From CAG-533 sp963645165 (GTDB lineage: Bacteria; Bacillota_I; Bacilli_A; RF39; UBA660): DNA of 11,238 nt. Positions 1 through 5,848 of this stretch are shown piece by piece (position 1 is the first letter of the stretch; every line of letters begins with the position of its first letter). The stretch is from NCBI GenBank assembly GCA_963645165.1, contig CAVIQT010000007.1:1-11238 (forward strand), read 5' to 3'. The position numbers and the translations under genes were made by a program. The notes under the pieces are model-generated. The model was given only the letters and a program-made list of their open reading frames with translations, was not told the origin of the DNA and did not search any database.

Positions 1-4
1 ATTT

Positions 5-84
5 TATAGTTAACAAAATAAAAAAAGTCTAAATTCTTCGTTTAAACTTAATTAATATAAATAATATAATATATATAGTTAACA
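5..84. repeat. 11-bp direct repeat TATAGTTAACA (two copies)
   Basis: The 11-mer TATAGTTAACA occurs at 5-15 and again at 74-84, with start points 69 bp apart. Both copies contain the palindrome GTTAAC. They flank the terminator hairpin downstream of the DUF92 gene, in an AT-rich gap. They could be operator-like sites for a gene beyond the left edge, or chance in about 85% AT sequence. No function is assigned. Confidence 0.3.
15..49 (-). terminator. Rho-independent terminator after the parA-to-DUF92 operon
   Basis: On the minus strand AAGTTTAAA (49-41) pairs with TTTAGACTT (33-25) across a 7-nt loop CGAAGAA. This gives a 9-bp stem with one U-G wobble in the RNA. A T-rich run with the pattern TTTTTATTTTG follows at once (24-14). 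The hairpin lies about 70 nt past the DUF92 stop codon. Read on the plus strand the wobble becomes a C-A mismatch and the tail is poorer in T, so it points to minus-strand transcription. It is the only convincing terminator seen for the seven-gene unit. Confidence 0.75.
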
Positions 85-120
85 CTTATCAATAATTAAT
101 CTATTATTTTAACTAAACCA

Positions 121-873
121 TTAAATCATAATTAACATATAACCTAAAAGAAGTGCAAATAAATTATTTAAAAAATTAACTACATTATTATCTATAAAAC
201 TAAATCCTTTTATTAATTTAGTACTCTTCCCGCAGTGCCTTTTACTTTCCACAATCAAATGACATTTAGTGCATTCAAACTTTCCTTGCCATAAATACCC
301 AATTAAACTATCAAAATATGCACCTAGAAACCCCACTAAAATGATATATAAATAATTAATAAATATATGATTCTTTATAATATATGGTAAACCTACAAAA
401 ATACCAGCGCTTAAAGATGCTAAAAGCCCTAAAATAGATACTGCTCCTGACTCTCCTTTTTTCATACTTTTAAAACTTATGGGATTAAAAGAACTACCAC
501 TTGATAATGACCCAATACTAGATGCTAAAGTATCTGCTAAACTAGAACATATTACCATATAATATAGTAAATAAAAATTATTATCACCATTTATCTTATA
601 AATTATAATACATAAAGTAGGCACTAAAATATTACAAACTATTTGCCAAATATTTCTTTTTTCTTCTTTTATATTACTATCTTTTACCTTTAACTTATCA
701 CTTATTATAGTTAAAATAAAGGTAAGTGCTAAAGCAGCAAAAGCAAATAAATCACCTAAATAAGCAACTATAATTCCTAATAACCACGCTAAAACAATTG
801 CAGAGGCTGTAAGCTTATTTTTATATAATGCAAATAATGCTAAAATACTCGGAAATAACACTGCTAAGTACAT
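121..873 (-). CDS. DUF92 (TMEM19/VTE6-family) integral membrane protein
   Basis: This 250-residue polytopic membrane protein shows the conserved blocks of the DUF92 family. They are an N-terminal LTASAIVLAW segment (21-30), ADTLASSIG (113-121), KKGESGAVSILGLLAS (138-153) and GAYFDSLIGYLWQGKFE followed by CTKC (184-204). Cys201, Cys204 and Cys214 with His213 could bind a metal. Plant VTE6, a phytyl-phosphate kinase, belongs to this family, so a polyprenyl-phosphate kinase activity is plausible. That is inference from family membership, since most bacterial members are uncharacterised. The ATG at 873 is preceded by AGGGGTGAT, a strong ribosome-binding site that overlaps the end of the upstream kinase-family gene; the gap to that gene is 1 nt. 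It is the last gene of the operon, with a terminator at 15-49. The usual Glu after ADT-x-AS appears as Ser119. Confidence 0.85.
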   Translation of the reverse strand: MYLAVLFPSILALFALYKNKLTASAIVLAWLLGIIVAYLGDLFAFAALALTFILTIISDKLKVKDSNIKEEKRNIWQIVCNILVPTLCIIIYKINGDNNFYLLYYMVICSSLADTLASSIGSLSSGSSFNPISFKSMKKGESGAVSILGLLASLSAGIFVGLPYIIKNHIFINYLYIILVGFLGAYFDSLIGYLWQGKFECTKCHLIVESKRHCGKSTKLIKGFSFIDNNVVNFLNNLFALLLGYMLIMI

Positions 874-874
874 T

Positions 875-1519
875 TTAAATCACCCCTAAAATAAAACTAA
901 ATAATGATACTCCTAAAGGCAAATATAAATTATCATATCCATTAATACCAATTAACTCTAAAAGAGAACTAACAATCCCAATAAAAATAACTGAAAACCC
1001 GTCCAATCCTAAAGTAAATACATGATTAAATAAAATAACCACAATTATCGAAACGATAAAAACTGTTAAAGAACCAACTAAAGTCTTATTATTATATATT
1101 TTCATACTTTTTAAATATCCAGCTATTAAAGGTGCTAGTCCATCTCCAAAAGCCATGCAAAATAAGCCAATACCAAAATAAGGATAAAACTCCGGCACAA
1201 AATACGTAATAATTGCCATAATCAAAACACTAATCGGATAAAAGACAGTCCCTAATGTTTCCTTATTATTTTCCATTCCCCTAAAAATATTCTTCTTATA
1301 AGATAAATAATTAAGTAAAATAAATGTTAAAGGCGGTATCATAATATGATAACTAGTCCCCAAATAATTATAAAAAATTACATAACAAAAAGATACATTA
1401 ATATGTACTAATTTTCTAGTTACTACTTCATTAACTTTAAAATACTTATTTAAAATATATGTAATAAATAATAATAACCCTAAATACAAATAAGTTAAAA
1501 TATATCCTTTTATTATCAT
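875..1519 (-). CDS. Dolichol/phytol-kinase-family membrane protein (putative CTP-dependent polyprenol kinase)
   Basis: This is a predicted 214-residue protein with about six or seven hydrophobic segments. It carries the motifs of the diacylglycerol/polyprenol kinase family related to dolichol kinase, phytol kinase VTE5 and CdsA-like enzymes: TRKLVHI (34-40), GTVFYPIS (90-97), GDGLAPLIAG (125-134), KTLVGSL (145-151) and a C-terminal E-x(7)-DN-x(3)-PL block (188-202). These enzymes usually phosphorylate a lipid alcohol with CTP; the substrate here is unknown. The chosen start is the ATG at 1517-1519. It overlaps the TGA stop of the AbgT gene as ATGA, a typical coupled junction. A longer reading from 1588 would overlap the transporter gene by 73 nt and add residues with no family similarity. 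The next gene is a DUF92 protein, and the pair mirrors plant VTE5 and VTE6. Confidence 0.85.
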   Translation of the reverse strand: MIIKGYILTYLYLGLLLFITYILNKYFKVNEVVTRKLVHINVSFCYVIFYNYLGTSYHIMIPPLTFILLNYLSYKKNIFRGMENNKETLGTVFYPISVLIMAIITYFVPEFYPYFGIGLFCMAFGDGLAPLIAGYLKSMKIYNNKTLVGSLTVFIVSIIVVILFNHVFTLGLDGFSVIFIGIVSSLLELIGINGYDNLYLPLGVSLFSFILGVI

Positions 1520-3051
1520 AAACCAACTGTACTTCCAATACCTAGTGGCATACCTGTAATATAAAATGCAAGTAATAATATTATCCACATTACTGCAGTT
1601 AATCCAGCATATGGCAAAATATATTTCATATTACCAAATAAGCCATCTCCCTCTTCATTATTATCATACAATATCATAAATGCTAAATAAATAACAAAAT
1701 AAGCCATTATAGGTGTTAAACCATATGTAACACACTCTCCAGCTCTATATACAACCTGAGCAAACGCTGGACTTAAACCTGCATTCATAAAAGTTGTAAC
1801 TGTAGAACCAGAAAGTATTGACCATTTAGAAACACTATTTGGTAAAACTATAGTTGCTAAAGCACTTGCTAAAAATACTAATAAAATAAGAGGTATACCT
1901 GTAAACCCAGAATTATTTATTAAATTAGATAAAGAAGCCGTTACAATTGTCCCAATATTAGTCTTCTTAAAAATAAATATTAATGAAGAAGCAAAGAATA
2001 TTAAAACCAAAACTTTACCTATTTTATCTAAAGAATAACTTAAACTATCAAATATCTCTTTCGCATTTTTTATATTCTTAGACCCAAGCCCATAAGTAAG
2101 ACCTAAAATAAAGAATAATAATGTTACTACAAATACAAACCCTTGATTAAAAAACGAATTATAACCAAATAACTTATCAATATATAACTTTTGTGAATAA
2201 TCAAGTAAATTTCCACCAAAAGGTGCATTCGGAATAATATTATAAATAAATATTAACAAATATATAGAGCCCGCAAATAAAGAAATTAATAAACCTCTCT
2301 TTTCTCTCTTAGTTAAATAATCTTCTTTTTCATCAATTAATTCATAATGTCCTAGTTTAGGAATAATTGTTTTTTCTGTTATATTTGTATTAATATACGC
2401 AAGTACAACTGCTGCAACTAACATTATCAAAACAAAACTCAATGTCCCAATCGCATAATCAGTATTAAATAAGGCTGAAGTTAAATTTGTATACTCTAAT
2501 AATGCTGAATCAATACTATTCATTAAAATATTAATTCCATACCCACATGACAAACTAGCAAAAGCTAAAATAACACCTGCTTTTGGATGTCTTTTACCAT
2601 ACTTAAATAAAGTAGCAGCAAGTGGAATTAAAACAACATAAGATAAATCTCCTCCAATAGATGCTAAAATACATATTAAAGATAAAGTAAAAGTTACTAT
2701 CTTTTTATTAGTTTTCTTAGTTAAAATATAAAATAAAGAATCTAAAAATCCACTTTTTTCCATAATACCAAAACCAAGTAAAGTTATAATTAACATTGAT
2801 AATGGTGTAAATGAAGCAAAATTAGATACCGCATTACTAAATATATACTTAACACCAGATAAACTAAATAAATTTTCTGGCTTAATAAATTCCTTAACAA
2901 ATACCCCAGTACTATTTACTTTATAATAAAATGTACTTACATTAAATAATGTTAATATACCGCTTATTATAATAGTAAAAAGTATTAAAAAACAAAAGGT
3001 TAATACAGGATGCATTACAATTTTTCTTCTCATTTTTTTAATCCTTTTCAT
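1516..3051 (-). CDS. AbgT-family transporter
   Basis: This 511-residue polytopic inner-membrane protein belongs to the AbgT family (AbgT, MtrF, YdaH). Members have been described as p-aminobenzoyl-glutamate importers or as antimetabolite (sulfonamide) exporters. Visible landmarks are SIGGDLSYVVLIPLAA (131-146), a central NILMNSIDSALLEYT block (174-188) and the C-terminal signature PNSVSKW (404-410), GLSPAF (425-430), YRAGE (435-439). The C-terminal block is diagnostic, but E439 replaces the usual Asp of YRxGD and the following TN is changed to TY. A charged cytosolic stretch lies near 225-252. The start at 3051 has AAGGAGA about 7 nt upstream and overlaps the DUF951 gene by 14 nt. The stop TGA is followed in frame by TAA. 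Substrate and direction of transport cannot be told from the sequence. Confidence 0.9.
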   Translation of the reverse strand: MKRIKKMRRKIVMHPVLTFCFLILFTIIISGILTLFNVSTFYYKVNSTGVFVKEFIKPENLFSLSGVKYIFSNAVSNFASFTPLSMLIITLLGFGIMEKSGFLDSLFYILTKKTNKKIVTFTLSLICILASIGGDLSYVVLIPLAATLFKYGKRHPKAGVILAFASLSCGYGINILMNSIDSALLEYTNLTSALFNTDYAIGTLSFVLIMLVAAVVLAYINTNITEKTIIPKLGHYELIDEKEDYLTKREKRGLLISLFAGSIYLLIFIYNIIPNAPFGGNLLDYSQKLYIDKLFGYNSFFNQGFVFVVTLLFFILGLTYGLGSKNIKNAKEIFDSLSYSLDKIGKVLVLIFFASSLIFIFKKTNIGTIVTASLSNLINNSGFTGIPLILLVFLASALATIVLPNSVSKWSILSGSTVTTFMNAGLSPAFAQVVYRAGECVTYGLTPIMAYFVIYLAFMILYDNNEEGDGLFGNMKYILPYAGLTAVMWIILLLAFYITGMPLGIGSTVGL

Positions 3052-3229
3052 TTATAATTCTCCTTAGTTTTTTTTCAAATTCTAGTCTATCAAGCATTAT
3101 TTCCCTATTACACTTAATACATTTTATTTTTATATCAACCCCAACCCTTGTAACAATCCACTCATTCGTACCACATGCATGTGGTTTTTTCATTATTACT
3201 TTATCATTTAAATTATATATCACTGCCAT
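3038..3229 (-). CDS. DUF951 family small zinc-ribbon-like protein (YyzM-like)
   Basis: This is a predicted 63-residue soluble protein of the DUF951 family, to which B. subtilis YyzM belongs. Recognisable parts are the MAVIYNLNDKVIMKKPHACG start, the NEWIVTRVGVDIKIKC strand region and a Cys-x2-Cys pair (CIKC). Together with the earlier His-Ala-Cys these could bind zinc. The C-terminus is basic and helical (KKLRRI). No molecular function is established for the family. The ATG at 3229 was preferred over an in-frame ATG at 3250 because GAGGTG lies 6 nt before it and because family members begin at this point. The gene overlaps mscS by 17 nt and the transporter gene by 14 nt. In many Bacillota DUF951 lies between an mscS gene and ychF; here ychF is replaced by an AbgT gene. 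Confidence 0.9.
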   Translation of the reverse strand: MAVIYNLNDKVIMKKPHACGTNEWIVTRVGVDIKIKCIKCNREIMLDRLEFEKKLRRIINEKD

Positions 3230-4031
3230 GATGCACCTCAATTTGATCATATGGTATCTTTATATTATCTTTTTCATACTGTTCTTTTATTAACTTTAAA
3301 AATTCTCTCTTACACATATACTGCATTCTAGCATCACACATTATTTGTACATAATAATTTACAGAAGAAGAAGCAAACTCATTAATACCTAAAAACTTAG
3401 TCTCACTCGCTATAACATAATCTATCTTTTTCATCTTATCAAGTGCCTTATTAATAGACTTTTCACATTCTTCAAAAGAACATTCATAACAAGTTGGAAT
3501 AGTCATATAAACGAAAAACTTCTTTTGACTATAATTAATAACTTTATCTATATTTCTATTAGCAACAGTAAGTGTATTATTATTAAGCCCCGTAATCTTA
3601 GTACTCTTAAGCCCTAAAGACTCAATATAACCAGTAAAATCCCCATACTTTACTAAATCCCCAACCATATAATAATTGTCCATTATAATATTAACACCAC
3701 TTATAATATCTTTTAAAGCATCTTGAAGAGCCAACCCAATAACAACACCAGCAATACCTAAACCAGCAAGTATAGATGTCGTGTTTACCCCAAAAATATC
3801 TAAAATCATCAAAATATCTATTAAAACAATAATATATTTAAAAATATTTGTAAAAAGAATAACAATAGTCTTTCTCTTCTTTTTCTCTAATTCAGTTCTA
3901 CCTTTAATAGTTAACTTATTTATAAAACCAGATACAATATTATAAATTATTAAAGAAAAAATTATAATTAATACTGGTCCATAAAACTTGGGTGATTTAA
4001 TTATATCATTTAATTTTTTAAATATTTCCAT
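3213..4031 (-). CDS. mscS: MscS-family small-conductance mechanosensitive channel
   Basis: This 272-residue membrane channel opens under membrane tension to release solutes during osmotic downshock, as is known for the MscS family. Two hydrophobic helices lie near 16-37 and 57-80. They are followed by the pore-lining helix, a Gly/Ala-rich stretch at 88-112 (LAGLGIAGVVIGLALQD, then ALKDIISG). The beta domain with KYGDFTGYIESLGLKSTKI (128-146) and the ending PYDQIEVH (260-267) are typical of short MscS homologues. There are five cysteines in the cytosolic domain (181, 184, 189, 232, 240), more than usual. The start overlaps the parB stop as TAATG, and only a weak ribosome-binding site is seen, so translation is probably coupled to parB. 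An mscS gene after spo0J and before DUF951 is a known arrangement in Bacillota. Confidence 0.92.
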   Translation of the reverse strand: MEIFKKLNDIIKSPKFYGPVLIIIFSLIIYNIVSGFINKLTIKGRTELEKKKRKTIVILFTNIFKYIIVLIDILMILDIFGVNTTSILAGLGIAGVVIGLALQDALKDIISGVNIIMDNYYMVGDLVKYGDFTGYIESLGLKSTKITGLNNNTLTVANRNIDKVINYSQKKFFVYMTIPTCYECSFEECEKSINKALDKMKKIDYVIASETKFLGINEFASSSVNYYVQIMCDARMQYMCKREFLKLIKEQYEKDNIKIPYDQIEVHHGSDI

Positions 4032-4927
4032 TAATACTCATCTTCCAAATCTATATTTAGTATCTCAAAAATTCTAGCCAAATCTCCATCACTATCAAAA
4101 GGAATAGTAATTTTATCTTTACTTACTTGAACTTTACAACCAAGTTTATCTCTTAATGTATTTTCATAACTATTATAAACTATTGGTCTTATTCTAACCC
4201 TATTAATAGGTTTTCTCTTTGGTAAAGTTTCCATAGTACATAATTTTTCTAACTCACGAACAGATAAACCATCTCTAACAACTTGACTTGCCAAAGTAAT
4301 AATTAAATCTCTATCATCTATTTTTGATAATACTCTAGCATGGCTTGCACTTAATTCTTTCTTATTTATCATATCTCTAACTTGTTTAGGAAGTGTTAAA
4401 AGTCCTAGTAAATTAGTTATATAAGAGCGACTTTTTCCAAATCTTACCGCTACTTCTTCCTGTGTTAAACCACTGTTTTCAATATATTTTTGAAATCCTT
4501 CCGCAAGCTCAATTGGAGTTAAATCTTCTCTTTGAATATTTTCTAAAATCGCAATATCCATCATTTCTTGATCAGAAAATTCTTTTATTATTGCTGGAAT
4601 AGTTTCTTTACCAGCAATTTTAGATGCCTTAGTTCTTCTTTCACCAGCCACTAATTCATACCCGTGAATACTTTTTTTTACTATAATTGGTTCAATAATT
4701 CCATGCACACGAATACTCTCTGCAAGTTCTTGCAAAGCTTCCGGATCAAAATATGTTCTTGGCTGATAAGGATTAGGTCTAATTTCACTAATTGGAATTT
4801 CTAATACATCTTTTTCCTTTGCTTCACTAACAATTTCTTGCTCAAATGCATCAAAATTCATTGGTTCACTATTAAATAATTGTTCTAAACCCTTACCTAA
4901 AGCCTTTCTTTTATTATTGGTTTCCAT
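4031..4927 (-). CDS. parB: Chromosome partitioning protein ParB (Spo0J)
   Basis: ParB is a CTP-dependent DNA clamp that loads at parS sites and stimulates the ParA ATPase in origin segregation. In this 298-residue protein the N-terminal KRKALGKGLEQLF (6-18) matches the ParA-activating peptide. The CTP-binding ParB/Srx domain holds LAESIRVHGIIEPIIV (68-83), GERR (95-98) and ENIQREDLTPIE (129-140). A helix-turn-helix follows at about 154-178 (LTQEEVAVRFGKSRSYI), then a C-terminal dimerisation region. The length is close to the family norm of about 280-300. The ATG at 4927 lies inside the end of parA (14-nt overlap). The nearest strong ribosome-binding site, AAGGAGG, is about 12 nt upstream, which is long; no better in-frame start exists, so coupling to parA translation is likely. 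Spo0J rather than Noc is favoured by the parA partner. Confidence 0.96.
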   Translation of the reverse strand: METNNKRKALGKGLEQLFNSEPMNFDAFEQEIVSEAKEKDVLEIPISEIRPNPYQPRTYFDPEALQELAESIRVHGIIEPIIVKKSIHGYELVAGERRTKASKIAGKETIPAIIKEFSDQEMMDIAILENIQREDLTPIELAEGFQKYIENSGLTQEEVAVRFGKSRSYITNLLGLLTLPKQVRDMINKKELSASHARVLSKIDDRDLIITLASQVVRDGLSVRELEKLCTMETLPKRKPINRVRIRPIVYNSYENTLRDKLGCKVQVSKDKITIPFDSDGDLARIFEILNIDLEDEY

Positions 4928-5702
4928 TTCTTTCTATAACCTCCTTAGCGAGATTAGTATAAGCCTCAGCTGCTCTACTTGTTGGGTCATATTCATTAAT
5001 TGGTTCTCCATGACTTGGTGCTTCTACTAATCTAATTAATCTTGGAATAATAGTATTAAAAACTTTATCTTTAAAAAACTTTCTTACCTCTTCAACAACT
5101 TCTAAACCTAAATTAGTTCTAGAATCTAACAAAGTAAGTAACACCCCTTCAATTTTTAAATTAGGATTTAATCTAGTTTGTGTCATAATAATTGTATTTA
5201 AAAGCTGTGTAATCCCCTCTAAAGCAAAAAATTCACACTGAACTGGAATAATAACAGAATCACTTGCTACTAACGCATTAGTTGTAAGAAGCCCTAAAGA
5301 AGGAGGACAATCTATAATAATATAATCATAATTATCCTTTATTTCCATAAGTGCATCTCTTAACTGTTCATTTTTCTTAAATGCAGCATTTTGATAACCC
5401 TTTTCCATAAGTTCAAAATCTAAACCAGCTAAATTTATAGTTGCCGGAATAATAGAAAGCGCAGTAAATCCTGTCTTCACAATAGCTTTTTTTGCTTCAC
5501 AAGTACCATTTAAAACATCATAAATACTATACTTAACATCTCCCTTATTAACACCTAAACCAGTAGTACAATTACCCTGAGGATCTAAATCTATTAAAAG
5601 AGACTTCTTACCTAATTTACCTAAAGAAGCAGCTAAATTTATACTAGTTGTTGTTTTACCAACACCACCTTTTTGATTTACTAAAGAAATAACTTTTGTC
5701 AT
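4914..5702 (-). CDS. parA: Chromosome partitioning ATPase ParA (Soj)
   Basis: This 262-residue deviant Walker-type ATPase binds DNA as an ATP dimer, works with ParB and, in B. subtilis, also controls DnaA. The sequence shows the deviant Walker A KGGVGKTT (11-18), Walker A' LLIDLDPQGN (35-44), Walker B IIIDCPPSLG (128-137) and the PVQCEFFALEG segment (153-163). With the ATG at 5702 as start, G12, K16 and D40 fall at the same numbers as the well-studied residues of B. subtilis Soj, which supports this start. A GTG at 5711 would add three residues and lies only 2 nt from the ribosome-binding site AGAAGG (5719-5714). From the ATG the spacing is 11 nt, slightly long. It is the first gene of the seven-gene unit, downstream of a candidate promoter at 5731-5759. 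Confidence 0.96.
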   Translation of the reverse strand: MTKVISLVNQKGGVGKTTTSINLAASLGKLGKKSLLIDLDPQGNCTTGLGVNKGDVKYSIYDVLNGTCEAKKAIVKTGFTALSIIPATINLAGLDFELMEKGYQNAAFKKNEQLRDALMEIKDNYDYIIIDCPPSLGLLTTNALVASDSVIIPVQCEFFALEGITQLLNTIIMTQTRLNPNLKIEGVLLTLLDSRTNLGLEVVEEVRKFFKDKVFNTIIPRLIRLVEAPSHGEPINEYDPTSRAAEAYTNLAKEVIERNGNQ

Positions 5703-5730
5703 TATTACCACTGCCTTCTACCTAAAATAT

Positions 5731-5759
5731 ATTTTAACATAGTTACTTATAATTGTCTA
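5731..5759 (-). promoter_or_regulatory. Candidate sigma-A promoter for the parA operon
   Basis: On the minus strand TAGACA (5759-5754) is followed after exactly 17 nt by TAAAAT (5736-5731). An extended -10 TG lies one base before it (5739-5738). The predicted transcript would start near 5724, about 20 nt before the parA ATG. A second, weaker pair, TTGACC (5788-5783) with TTTATT 17 nt later, lies just upstream. The assignment comes from inspection only. Confidence 0.6.
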
Positions 5760-5815
5760 AATAAAACATTTATAACTACCATGGTCAAATATAATTTTAT
5801 CACACAATATACCAT

Positions 5816-5848
5816 AATAAAAGATTCTATTTTGTAGAATCTTCTATT
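5816..5848 (-). terminator. Rho-independent terminator overlapping the ftsH 3' end
   Basis: On the minus strand AAGATTCTA (5843-5835) pairs perfectly with TAGAATCTT (5829-5821) across a 5-nt loop CAAAA. A-U and G-U pairs can lengthen the stem to about 14 bp (5848 to 5816). The downstream side is U-rich but lacks a long pure U run. The upstream arm lies within the last ftsH codons, and the ftsH stop TAG (5829-5827) forms part of the downstream arm. It separates tilS-ftsH from the parA operon. Confidence 0.65.

Noticed and set aside
1520..1588. N-terminal extension of the polyprenol kinase gene to 1588
   Set aside because: It would overlap the transporter gene by 73 nt, and the ATGA junction at 1519 gives a family-like N-terminus.
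1581..1589. Perfect DnaA-box-like TTATCCACA
   Set aside because: Single copy inside the AbgT coding sequence (it encodes Met-Trp-Ile) with no cluster or unwinding region, so it is not evidence for an origin.
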